DNA of 64,000 bases from contig NC_044004.1 of assembly GCF_900496995.4 (NCBI RefSeq), forward strand, positions 57,008,224-57,072,223, read 5' to 3'. Of this stretch, positions 39,290-50,800 are shown piece after piece. Position 1 is the first letter of the stretch. The number at the start of each line of letters is the position of its first letter. The position numbers and the translations under genes are program-made. This DNA comes from Aquila chrysaetos chrysaetos (Eukaryota; Chordata; Aves; Accipitriformes; Accipitridae). The notes under the pieces were generated by a model. That model worked only from the letters and a program-made list of their open reading frames with translations. It was not told the DNA's origin and searched no databases.

Positions 39290-39745
39290 TACCCACTGTC
39301 AGCGTCCCCCAGCACAGTCACGCAAACCCCTTTGGGGGAGCAGTTCCCGCTGCCGCAGGGGGTGAAATCCAGCCTGTGCCCGCGGTAGGAGGTGGGGATG
39401 TCCAGCTCAGGCTGAACCAACCCACCCGGCTCCTAAATACCCCCCACGATAACCCCCTCCGGGGCCCTGGGGCAATGGGTGCTGCTGCTTTGCCTCTGGG
39501 TCATCCCCCCCGCCGCCATCCTGCCCCACGGGTGTTACGGATGCCCCTGGGAGAGACAGCACCCCGAGCAGGGTGGAGGCTGGGGGACATCCCCATGGTG
39601 GCTGGGGAGTGTGTTAGGGTTTTCAGGCTGTGCCAAAGCCGGGGTGGCAGGGAGACCGTGGGGGCTGCAAGGCTGCCCAGGGCACAGTTCGGGTGCTTTC
39701 AGGGAAGGCGCCAGGCTCAGGCAGAGGCGAGTGCAGGAGCCAGCT
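39290..39745. promoter_or_regulatory. Small CpG-enriched patch with a YY1/TISU-type site
   Basis: This patch of about 450 bases is clearly GC-rich, with roughly twenty CpG dinucleotides, against CpG-poor flanks. On the minus strand it carries caggATGGCGGC (ATG at 39,519), matching the core shared by YY1 sites and the TISU short-5'UTR initiator except for one upstream base. The reading frame from that ATG closes after 28 codons unless spliced. It may be a minor or alternative promoter, or only a GC-rich intronic patch. Confidence 0.3.
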
Positions 39746-41755
39746 AGAAACGTTTTGTAAACCCACCACCCTGCTCACTATTTCACAGAAAAATAAGCTG
39801 TTAGAGGGAGCAGAAAACGGTATGCTCAAACTCTCCTCCCTGCTATTTGAGCGTAGCCTAGCACCGCTTTTTTAAACAGAGGCCTTCACAGCAAAATGAA
39901 CAGTTTCAGAAAAACAAATCAGCTTTTATGTTTCACTTTTCCTCTGATGCTATTGGAGAAATCTATGTTTGAAATGAAGGATCTTCACAAACCTGGTTCC
40001 CCTCCTATGTTTTTTGACTCTCCCAAGCAAATTTGTTTCATTTCAATAGTAAAAGAAAGAGACATACGAAAAGAACTACACGGCAAGCAAACGGGAAAGC
40101 CTCAGAGGGCACGCAGTGTGTCCCTGCCTGTACTGTGCTGCCCACAAAGCTTTCCTTCTGCCTGCACATAACCTTGGGGATGAAATGCTGGTTGAACTCT
40201 CCGTAAAAAACAATGCACTTGGAAATGTAAAAATATTTCAATCTGTATTGTATCCCCACTTAGGTACCCCCAACATGGGTGTTGGGCTTGCAGTGGTCTG
40301 TTGTGCAGAATTGACTCAAAGCCCTCTGTTTCAGCATCATGGTCACTGGCGACAGCCACAGGATGTTAGGGAAGATAAACCAGTTGTATCCTCTTTGTAA
40401 TTCTTTAATAATTAACAACTGGTTAAAAAAAAAAAAAAAAGCTTAAACACATCACCCAGACTAATCTATGCTTAGAAATTGAGGTGTACGGACAAAACTT
40501 CATTGAAGAGTCTTCCAGTGTGGTATTTGACAAAACGCATGAGTTCAGTTCGCAGAAATACTATTTAAAGTACAGCAATTGATTATATTGAGAATAATAC
40601 CCGTGTTTATACTAGTGAGGACTTTTGAGAATCAGACAAATATTCTTTGCTTGGCTTTAGCAGGTATATGCTATGGTAATGTCTCCTTGAGGTAGAGGAC
40701 ACTTCGATCATCGCTGTCCCACTGTTATAAATTATATGAAAAAAACCTAGGCATTATGCCAAACAGATTTGTTCTGTGTAAAATGAATACAAAAATTAGC
40801 ACTCTGTCTACTTAAAGAACCTTGTCATTTTTCTTGTGAAAAATAAAAATCAAAAAGGTTTCCTTCTGTAAGTGACATGCATCCAGTATATCCAAATAGG
40901 GCAGAAGTAAGTTCCAAATGGAAAGCAAGGAACAAGACTCATCCCAGAGCACACGTAGCATTTTTAATTTATTTTTTTGAGCACATGCAGCATGAAGCTC
41001 TACATTTCCAAGGAATGCATATCGCTTCATGAGGCAGCTGTGCAGACCTGAAATAAGAACCAGTATTAATTGAAACTGACTTTCTTCAGTAACAGGGGTG
41101 CATGCCTCTGTCCCTTACTGGCCTTGTCACGCTTTTTGTCACCAGAGCAAAGCATGAGATGACTTGCTGTTACAGCTTCTGTGAATCCATCCTGTTTTCA
41201 GCTATTAATAAAGAAGCTGAGAATATCTTGCCCGGAACACAAACAACCCCAAACCTTCTGGACGTATACATACGTGGTTATCTTTTACAAGACATTTCCC
41301 CTCTGGAGCCTGAAAAGCCATGACATGAAAGTCTGTGGCAGCTGCTACTTTGGTTGCTATAGGTTATAGCCCCCTTCTGGCTTCACTGCCTTCAGTCCCC
41401 TTGAAAGCGTTGACTGAAACTGCTGCTACAAAACTTTGCCACATCCAAGGCAGCAAAAGAAAAGGTTATGCTGGGGGACAAGGCTGATGATGGAGGTAGG
41501 GAGGAAGAGGGAGGTGGAGGGAGCTTCCTCACCAGCTGCTGCCTCCTCCCCAGCTAGACTGCTGGCCCTGACATCCCTTGATCTCATCAGTTGAACGTGC
41601 ATTTCCAGTTAGTGTCTGGGAACTCTTCATGTGCACCTGCACTAGCTGATGTGATGTGCACTGCACTTTGAGGGAGGTGAAAGAGCAGATTTCAGGCTCC
41701 TGATGATACAGTTTTACTTCAGCCGTAAGGAAAAGAGTATGAGTAGGAAGAAATG
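39746..41755. other. Non-coding; A16 run
   Basis: No gene is supported. A16 lies at 40,425-40,440. Frames up to 94 codons (40,116-40,400) overlap antisense frames and show no domain. Confidence 0.5.
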
Positions 41756-41759
41756 GAGG

Positions 41760-42115
41760 GGAATTGTAATGAATTAAGATGGTATTTCACAGCCGCCTGC
41801 TATCAACCAAAGATACTGGCCCTGTTTGTGATAACATTTATGTTTTCAGACTCCTGATCTTTGAGGAAGTCATCACAGTAGCTGAACTGATTGATCTTTG
41901 TATTGCTAAGGAATTGCAAAACAGTAAGCAGTCAGTATTGTTGGAATAAATGTATGTTGACAGCTATTAGCCCAGAGAATTATTATGTGTGCAAATCTGA
42001 AGAGCCCAATGTATTGGCTTCAGACGCATAATCCCTGTGCATTAGTCTCTCTAAGCAGTGAGGGCATGATTAAACATTATGGGTAGGCTATTACACAAGA
42101 TATCTGACCCACAAA
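41760..42115. promoter_or_regulatory. Candidate enhancer-like element (TCF, MEIS and OTX-type motifs)
   Basis: Within about 350 non-repetitive bases there are two TCF/LEF-like 'gatctttg' words (41,858 and 41,893 area), a MEIS/TGIF-type 'ttgacagctatta', 'gcataatccctg' with an OTX-like taatcc core, and several homeodomain cores. Repeats are absent. This is motif-based inference; it could equally be neutral AT-rich DNA. Confidence 0.25.
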
Positions 42116-42119
42116 TTAT

Positions 42120-44915
42120 ACTCTGGAAGTGCTTGACATCAGCCACAATAGTTCGGCAGCAAATAGCATAAATCAGCCACATATGTTAAACCATTCCCAC
42201 ACTGCTCACAAGCAGGATACGGGGAACTCCTTGGGTTGCTTTGCTATTGCACCCTTTTTAAAATCCTCAGAGCAAGAATTCTTTTTCTCAGGGTTCCTTT
42301 CAAAACAGTGTTACTGGCCACTTAAACTCTGTGCTGTTAATGAGGTCCAACAGCCATCACACTTCTTCTGTGGCAGCACCATTTGCACCATCAGTCCCTG
42401 GTGGCAGCGTGAGAAGCCAAACCTGCATTTCAGGGACGCCCTTCATATGACATTTCTGCAGAGCACAAAGCTGTGGGCACCCGTAGCGAGCAGCAGTCTC
42501 CCACCAGCTTGCTACCCTGGGAAGCACCTGCCCTGACAGTTTGCATTCAGATGTGTTTATTGACTGAATATCTTGCCAGCAGTCCTGAGACGATAAGCAG
42601 GTACTTAGTATTCAAAATCCTCCACAGGCTGTGAATTGCTAGCAGGCAAGTAAATGAGGACTCGGCCTTCCGAGAACTGAATCTGTGTGTCCCAAGAACT
42701 GTTTCTTTGCTACATTTTTCCATCAAATTTGTTACTCCTCAACGTAACAGTTCCCAGAGGCTTGAGCCCTGGCACATCTCTTGGCAGAATGGAGCCGATA
42801 TGCTCACTTTGCACTTCCAGAACAACAAATGCAGCAAGGCAGCTGTTAGATTCATGGCTTGATCTTTTCTCATCGGTGGGAAAAGCAAGAGCTTTTGGCT
42901 TTAAGACATATATTTCCACATTCTCCAGTCCACAAAAAGAAAAATAACAAATGCAAGTGAGTACAGATGGAGTAAAGAGTCAATACAGAGTATAGTCAGA
43001 TTTTGATAAATCTATTTATATTATCTCAGGGGGCTTTTCTGGTTTCTACATGGGACTAGGCATGCTCTGGCTGTGCAAAACACTTGCCAACACCGAATTT
43101 CTGAGCTGTTTGTGGAAGGATACATGGCTAGATAGTTTTAGGGAGGGAGAGTGGCTTTCCCAGATTTGTAAGGTTTTGGCACTTCTGATATTAGGGTCTT
43201 TTTAGTCAAAGTGAATGGGAATGTTACAGTAGCAGCTAAGCCAGTATCACATTCGTTATTTTTTTATAGTTTCACCCTACTCCAAACATTTCCATTTCTG
43301 AGTGCCAGGTGGCATGCGGGGGGACGGGAGGCATTTGAGCACTTTGGCAACGCAGCATGGTAGACAGGCGTGTGCATCAGGCTGTGTAGCAGGGAGGCAG
43401 CAGTCGGGGAGGACCACGAGGCCACTGCGTGTACAGCCCTTGCACAGCAAGTGCAGCACCATCTCTGGGAAAGCTCTGAGCAGTTGCACCCTGCCTTGCG
43501 GGTTTGAGCAGGGGAGAGAAACTCTGTGAGATGGAGCGGTGCAGTGAGGCAGAGGCCAGGTATGGATTTTCACACGGGATATGCGAGACACGACAGACTC
43601 GCTTTGTCTCCGGGCCCCTGAGCAGTGCTTGTCACAGCCACCGCAGCCCTGCAGCAGGATCGATGAGACTGCAGATGAGGCACAACTTCTGCTTATCTGA
43701 CCAGCTACAGCTAACCAGTGCCACCTGAACTGGGGTGCGCACACGTCCCACTCCTCCTGCATCTCTTCGGCAACCCAGACTAGCACGGAGGGATTGTCCC
43801 CACAGAGGACTGTGTGAATCTAGCCTCTTGTTTCAAATCCAATTATAAAACTGTATTATAAACCTCTAAGAAGCCATGTTATTGTTAGCAAAACTGTCTT
43901 CAGGTACTTCCAACACCAATTCATTTACCAGCATGCAGCTACTAAGTGGGCATACAGCCCGTTGTTTCCCCTGTGGGCCCCAGCAGGAGTATCTAAATTA
44001 GGTAATGGGTGGGCAGCAGCACAGTTTGCAGCCACAGGAACGCACAGCCTGACTGTGAGAGGCTTGGCAGGCTTACACTGCTGCCTGCAGGCAGAGCTCT
44101 CTGGGGATATAATTACATCAGCATTATGAGGGAGAAGGTATAACAATCCTACTGTGCCAGCAGAGGTAATAAACAAGGGCAGCTGTCTCCCTCAGCAGGG
44201 ATAAAAGATAAGTAAAAACTGTCAGACAAAAGCAGAAGAAATTCCCTTCTGTGCCGGTTGTTGCACCAGCCCAAAGAGGACTCTTGACCACACAGCTGGC
44301 TCTGATCACACCTGCGACTTTCTTCTTACCAAGAAACTTTTGCTTACCTCTTCTTGCTACCAGATTCACTAGTGTCTCTCTTTTCCATTTCTCTCTAAGT
44401 TCTTTCTTGGCATAATAGGTTCCTATTCCAAGAGTCTACATCTTCAGGACCCAGTCCACAGGCCCCCTTTCCCTCTTGGTCTCCCCAAGAATAGAAGAAG
44501 CTCATCTACAGTCTCCCCCTGACTTGAATGGCTTTTTCCAGGTCAGGAGCCATTCCTGAATCTTTAGCCTTCAGCAGAGCTTTTACATAATATATCTAAA
44601 ATACTGTCTAAATAGTGTCTAGTCTGATTGAGGACAACAGAGCTAAAGCCCTGTTTCAGATTAATAAAGCACGTTTAAATACCTCACTGAATGAGGACCT
44701 TATTTTCTACAAACATTTTTTTTCTTTCATCCCCGTTCTATAGTCAGTGATTTCTGTTACAGTCTGAGATACTTCCTTAGCATTGCAATGGACACTGTAT
44801 TTTTTCTGCCCTTGGAGCAGCATATTGGGTATTTCCTGAGTATTTTTTCTCTGTCCGTGTTTGTGTTAACGCACCTTTTCTGTGTAACCAAGGGCAAAGA
44901 AACTGATTTTTAAGC
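42120..44915. other. Non-coding; GC-richer portion at 43.3-43.8 kb
   Basis: The section 43,277-43,786 has a 169-codon minus-strand frame with three shorter frames crossing it on the plus strand. Its Cys/Ser/Arg-rich translation matches no known domain, and no splice or promoter context supports it. The rest is ordinary unannotated sequence. Confidence 0.45.
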
Positions 44916-44920
44916 CAATG

Positions 44921-44934
44921 TTGCCCTCTAGTGA
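44921..44934 (-). promoter_or_regulatory. CTCF-like motif
   Basis: The reverse complement, tcactagagggca with flanking t, agrees with the CTCF core consensus CCASYAGRKGGCRS at 12 of 14 positions, including the invariant AG and GGGC block. Binding is not established by sequence alone. Confidence 0.35.
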
Positions 44935-44939
44935 ACAAT

Positions 44940-47900
44940 GAAATACATACAAGCACCTCCACTTTTCGAAAAGAGATGGGCTGCAAGAGAGCTTTAAGCC
45001 TTTATTTTCTTCACTGAGTGGAGCTATGGCATTGAAGTTTTGGGGAGAAATTCACCTGAGGATAGGGGACTATGCGGAGACCCAAGTACTGAGCTTAAAG
45101 TTTTACATGAGCACTAAGACAAAGTATAGAGCCAAGGTTTAAAACACCGTCTTTGTCAGGGCAGCAGGGACACGCTGTGGGCATTACTCCAGCTGCATGG
45201 TTGGAATTGCCTCCAGGTAGGCGAGAAATGGTAAGAGTCCTCCAGTGTAACCTGGTGTCCCCCGTGTGTGTCCACATACAGCTGGCCTCCAGGCACGAGA
45301 GAGTTGTGCATCCCCTTAGGCATCGCTTCCAACTGCTGTTCTCTTGCTTCGCGTTTGCTCCTCTCGCCACAAGATGCAGAGGGCTCTTTGCCAACAGGAA
45401 GCCTCTGTGGTATGTGTGGCCTTGTGAAAGAGAAAGGTTTGCTGTCCTTGGAAAAAGGAGCCCTTCTTGCAAGCTATTTCCTTTCAAATCACCAGGAAGT
45501 CACTGTTTATGAAGAGTGTCTTCTCACAAACTGTTAGTGCAAAGTCAGTGCAAACCCCCTTGTTCTTCTTTTGCAGAATGAGGAACCCTTAACTGGCAGG
45601 TGATGGTTTCCCTGCCCCCTGTGTGGTTTCACTCACATATATGACTCCAGTGGTCGGTTAGGACTTTGCACAGCAGATGGGAGTGGAAACATGACTGAAT
45701 CCTGCTCTTGGTGGAAAGGGTGGGCAGTTCATATTTAAAAACCAGCCACCTGAGTACAAGAAAATACAGGAGGCTAGTACTGTCATGCTATTTCAGGCAG
45801 CTGTGAACTTAGACTGGGATGTTACATTTCAGTGCAGAGCTCTTTCCATAAATATTGAATGCTGGAAGATAAAGACAAAGGACAAAAGCCTAGGCCAGTA
45901 GGAAGGAAGCAAGCAATAAACCCAGTAATTGTCTATATACACATGCAGAGTGTATGGGAAATGAGCTCGAAGTGACATTACAGGAAGGAAATTATGTCTT
46001 GGCTGGTAATGCAGAAATGTAATGAGATAAATCAGAGAGCTGAAATGTTAATATTGATGGATGCAATCTGTGCAGAAGGGACAAGGAGAAAAAAATGAGA
46101 AAAGGTTGCACTGTACATCAAAATCTTGTGTGCAAGCTGCGCAGCATAGGTGGATAATGAAAGAAGTGGTAATGGTGATTTTTTGTAAGTCAAGATGAGA
46201 AAGAGAGAATATAAAAAGAAACATACAGGTAGCTCCAGATATGGATCACTGACTTGGAATTAAGAGGCTGATAAACTGTGTCTGAAAAAGGTATCAGAGC
46301 TGACGGTGTTGCACAAAGATGAGTATGATGGAGTCATTGTCACCATACTGACATCTGTTATCCATACAAAGAGGAATATTGGTTATCAATGCACTATGGA
46401 AAAGATTCCTATTTTCAAAAAGTCACTGAGAAGTAAATTCTTTCTGAATCCAACATTGGCCACTAAGAAAAACATTCTTGGAAGTAGTAAGTCATGAACC
46501 ACTAACATTCATTGTATTGGTCCCAAGATAGAGACACCAATAGTCTTCACGATCTCTGAAGGTGAGTCGTAGTTATAAAGAGCAGTAAGGTGATTCTTTC
46601 TTGAGGTTTCTATACCCACAGAATAGTCTACAGCTAGGTTCCTTTCTTCTTTAAACTCGGTGGCTCTTAAAACCAATGGTAAGAATATTAACGCTAGATT
46701 TAGTAGATGTGTGCTGAATCCTACGGTTTGCCCAGGAATAGCCTTCCTATAAGGCTGCAGGTTATTCCAGGTTTAGAAAAGGACCATTTTTAACATTCCT
46801 TTTAAAGGTATTCCACCTCGCACAGGCCGAGTATAAATGCAGAGCAAGAGCGATGCTACAGTGAAAGGTTGGGATGCTTGACTGAAGAGCAAAGTCTTGG
46901 TTTCTAGTCCTTGCACTGCTGAACATCTAATACAAAAACACTCAGTAAAGCAGAGCTGCAACCCCAGGTTGCCTTCACCCAGTTAAGTATTCAATCCATT
47001 AGGCTTTTACTGGCATCAATGACTCTAATTATTCTGAAGCCTGACTGCCTTTTGAAGAAGAGCAGCCCTTTGCAATGCTTTGCATATTTACATTGTTGCA
47101 CATTCCTTGTGGTGATTGAGATCCCCTCAAGAGCACTGCATTCACATCTCCCAAATGTTGGTTAAATGCTCTGTGGGCTGGGAAACTGGTAATGAAGGCA
47201 TCACCGAGATGTCATCAACTGGCAGTGATAGCATTACCACTAGATGTGTGCTCTGTGGCATCCGGTGAATTGTGAGAATGCCTGCTAGCTCAGAAAAATG
47301 TGCATACAGACAAGCACTCACCCCAGCAGGATCTTACTGACAAAAATCTGAGACAAAGTTCAGGCACTTCTAAGATTATGTGTGAGCTCTGGGGGCTCTT
47401 AAGATCTGGATTTAGCTAGCACTGGCTTTTAAATAGTAAGCAAAGATTTCTGGCATAAATATTTTTATACTGCAAAGAGTATGAAATTAGTTGTTGATTT
47501 GGCAAATAGAGTATTTATATTGCCTAACACTAATTATGGTTACTGTGATAGTTTTTACTTCTACGTTAGTGGTTATAAAGAGTTAGAGCAAGAAAATTGT
47601 GAAAGAAAGTAAGAAAATCAGTTGTCAAATAGGACAAGAGAACTGTAGAGAAGAGAATAGAGTGGTAATTGGGCTGTTTGAATAATGAAGAGAATTATTA
47701 ATTGAATACATTACTTGATAAACTGTAGATATTATGTCCAAATCCTGAATACTCTTTAATCACTTGGCTATATTTTATAGAAGAATAAGGGAATGTGCTC
47801 AAGAAAAACAGAGAAAAGAATACTAAAAAGGAAGGGAAACAAAAAAAGAAGCATAGAGGCCAAGTTCTCATTCTGGTTTCTTAATATTGCTCTAGCGAAG

Positions 47901-48080
47901 TAAAGCAGCCATAAATCAGGCTTAACTGATTAAGATGGCTTTATAGATGCTTTGCATCAGCTAAACAGCACAAAGTAGCTAAAAGCACAGGTAGAACTAG
48001 CCCTCCTTCTGGAAAGGAATGATGTCCTAAGACCAGGGATTAACACTAAAGTTTATAAATGCACAAACAGATGTTGTAAA
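44940..48080. other. Non-coding, nothing firmly recognised
   Basis: Overlapping frames of 89-130 codons at 45,095-45,537 lie in a GC-richer bit on both strands. A 63-codon plus-strand frame at 46,306-46,497 has a more protein-like mix of Lys, Ile and Thr but no recognisable family or splice acceptor. No repeats recognised. Confidence 0.45.
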
Positions 48081-48083
48081 GGA

Positions 48084-48205
48084 AAGTGCAAAAAGAAATA
48101 GAATAGAAGAATAGAAATAGAAGAAGAATAGAAATAATCTGAGATAATCAAAGGAAAAAAGAAAAGAAAACAAAAAAGAGCTGAAATTTAAAGAGAAGGA
48201 AGAAG
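48084..48205. repeat. A/G-rich low-complexity tract
   Basis: An irregular purine tract built from words such as 'atagaa', 'gaagaa' and 'aaaagaaa'. It is not a clean tandem array and is likely slippage-derived. Confidence 0.7.
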
Positions 48206-49085
48206 AAATCATTAAGGCTAGTGCACAGTAGTACCCAATAACTACACCTGTCTGTCAATAGCACAAGTTACCCAGCCAACGTTTTGTGAAATTGCCAACT
48301 TAAATCTACAGGTAGCAAAATAATGAAGAATGCTTTCATTTGAATAGTTACAGTCTCAAATTAATCACCTTCAGCTACATTTCTGCCTCATTTAGGCATG
48401 TTATCAAAACTATTTGCTTCATGAAACTACTTTTGGAAAAGAAATAGAAAAGCAATTCTTCAATTGCAACTTGAGGAATTTCGGGGCACCAGATTCTGTA
48501 TGTGAAGGTCAACATACCAACACCACAGGTGGTGGTGTGCTTGCTGGTGAAAAGAACTGAGGTGGTATCAGGAAACCTGTCTGACCTCTTGCAACCAAAC
48601 CATCTTGGTCAATTTGGGCTTATTTGTCATTAACCCACAGGTGAACATGTCTGGTGTAAATCTGAGTAACATATTTCAGCAGCTAGAGAAAAGCACAAAT
48701 ATACTTATGGATATTCGGAGCAATGATAAATTGGCTTCATTCACTTCATGAATAATTTCTGGTTAATTCCTCTATTTGAACCATGTATCGTAATAAAGAA
48801 AATTCTGCTCTATTTAAGATTTGTATTGGAAATTCAGATATGAGTTTCCTTCCTTTATTTTTCTGACATCATCATGTTGTTCCTTTTATCCAGTTAAAGG
48901 GGAGACTCTCTTATTTTTGTGCTAGAACAGATCCAAAAATGCCTGACCTAGTCCAAAGAGCTCCACTGCAGTAAGCGCCGTCAAAATGCAGACCGAATAA
49001 TGCTAGTCACAACAATTTTACAGTTTAAATAGTGAAGACAGACAACCAGTGAAAAATGGCATCACTAAGAGCTGAGATGAAGAGG
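48206..49085. other. Non-coding, nothing recognised
   Basis: AT-leaning single-copy-looking sequence. 'ctggtgtaaatctgagtaac' near 48,650 resembles a fragment of an old sauropsid repeat, but too briefly to call. Confidence 0.45.
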
Positions 49086-49089
49086 CCAG

Positions 49090-49175
49090 AACTATCAAGC
49101 GAGACAGAATGCTACGAATGAAACACAAGTCCCCTGATTCCTAAGCTGGTGTCTCTCCCCTAGATCACACCACTA
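49090..49175 (-). mobile_element. SINE-like 5'-end scrap
   Basis: 'acaagtcccctgattcctaa' followed by 'gctggtgtctctcccctaga' and 'tcacacca' mirrors the antisense head of MIR-like repeats (ggtctcctgactcccaagccagtgctctttcccctagatcacac). The body further left (49,060-49,100) is too decayed to align by eye. Confidence 0.45.
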
Positions 49176-50100
49176 CTTTCATGAGATTACTTTGGAGCTT
49201 TATACTGAATCCCAATGACCCCAAATATAAAGCCCTTCTTATTTAATGTTTCCTCAGCTTAGAATAAGATTTGTGTATTCCTGCACAAGCACAAAATATC
49301 TGCTCTAGGAAACAGTGTTTTAGCCACGGTGAACACAACACTATTTCTAGTTTGTACGTGTCACATGGTAAGATTCTGTTACTGTATCTTTTTAGTGATT
49401 TTTATAACTTGTATATAGTATTTTCCTATCACGCCAATAAAAAAAAATAATAACCTGCCCCAGTAAGGTTTGGCGCCAATCACCCCACCATAACACTATA
49501 AACTTTGATTCCAAGACAAAATATGCTTATATTCTACCTTCTGCAGAATATTTCCAAAGACAAGACAAAAGTAGTAATTACAAAAACCATCTTTTTATTT
49601 GGATGTGCAGGAACATAGTGAAATATCAGGGTGAATTTGCAGTGGATTAAAGGATAAAACATTATCTCTGCATCAACCCCATCACAGGTTGTGCCTGAAA
49701 GGCAGCTGTTCACTTTTAGTGTTTCTAAATTTTAAGCATAAATTACTGATGCAGAGACTATATTTACATGGAAATTACATTCACCTGCACTGTGGACTAA
49801 TGACTTTCAGAAAGCTAAACTGAAGTCAGACACTCTTTGAGCTTCAAATATAAAAAAATCATGTTGCTTGGAAGATGTTCTTGCTCTCTTTGGAGTTGTA
49901 CAAGAAATGATTGATAATATCTCAGATAATAAATAATGATTAGGAACAACAGGAAAATAAAAAGATCTGTAGCATTGTGCTGTGCAATATGTTGGCCAGG
50001 TCATTACATCACAGCTGTCATACTTGCAAGACTGTGAATAAAAACAAGAAGAATAAATCACAGTAAATCACAGGCTCGGGCTTCTTTCTAGCTTAGGTTT
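49176..50100. other. Non-coding, nothing recognised
   Basis: AT-rich, short frames only. Several 'aataaa' words occur, but no transcript end can be inferred. Confidence 0.45.
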
Positions 50101-50113
50101 GTTCCTTTTAAAA

Positions 50114-50139
50114 TTTGTTTGTTTGTTTGTTTGTTTGTT
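50114..50139. repeat. (TTTG)n microsatellite
   Basis: About six and a half uninterrupted TTTG units. Confidence 0.9.
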
Positions 50140-50189
50140 CTTGTTTGACAATGCAATACATAAAGACCATCTGTCAAACAGAATATATT

Positions 50190-50800
50190 GGGGGGTCTCA
50201 CCCTGCAAGATGCTAAAAGTCTTTTTTAATACAGAGGCTGTGAAAGTACTGGGTCCTTAAGCAAGAAACGCCTAGGAAGAGATTAAACTATGCAATGCCT
50301 TATTACTGGGAGCGGGAGTAGAGGGCACAATGTGTCTGTTTCTGCCAATGCACTGCATTTCAAAACCTAAATACAAAAGGCTTAATACCAAAGTCAAATT
50401 TAAACTGGAACAGAAAAGCAATGTTTTCTCTGATTCTCACCTTGCAAGTTACATTTACAAGGAGTTGTTAATGTAGGTTCATGTAAAATCCAATAATTGG
50501 TTCTTCATATAATCACAAAGGCCTAATCCTGTGCTCATTAGCGTAATTGATAAAACTCTCACTGACGTCAGTAGTGTGGGATTGAGCCCTAATACAGCAT
50601 ATTGGCTTTTAGACATATGTGTCACATGCGAAAGTTAATAAATGAAAGGCACAGAGAAACATACAGAAGCTACTCAGAAGAACATATTTTCAAAGACTGA
50701 ATACTGTGTCCTTATCTCACAGACACACGCAGGCAGTGAAATGGCTGATCCAATCCAAGACTCCTCCTGTTTCCAGGATAATGGCAATGCCCTTAGTCAA
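50190..50800. mobile_element. Ancient amniote repeat fragments, with a perfect CRE
   Basis: 'caccctgcaagatgct' (about 50,200) and 'gcctaatcctgtgctcatta' with 'actctcactgacgtcag' and 'gggattgagccc' (50,521-50,590) resemble fold-back sauropsid repeats containing 'ggcctgatcc', 'actcccattgacttcaatgg' and 'ggatcaggcc'. The diverged middle has become TGACGTCA (50,563-50,570), a full CREB/ATF site. From 50,690 to 50,800, 'actcctcctgtttccagg' and 'aatgcccttagtcaa' echo an antisense SINE head. All of this is old and partial. Confidence 0.35.

Noticed and set aside
43277..43786. 169-codon minus-strand open frame
   Set aside because: It lies in a GC-richer patch with several overlapping plus-strand frames, and its Cys-rich sequence matches no family I know.
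46306..46497. 63-codon frame with protein-like Lys/Ile/Thr composition
   Set aside because: No splice acceptor or start context of note and no recognisable homology.
48640..48670. 'ctggtgtaaatctgagtaac' as an old sauropsid repeat
   Set aside because: The resemblance spans only about 20 bases and does not extend.
50114..50139. TTTG array considered as a direct-repeat array
   Set aside because: It is a plain four-base microsatellite with no spacers, so it is not a CRISPR array.
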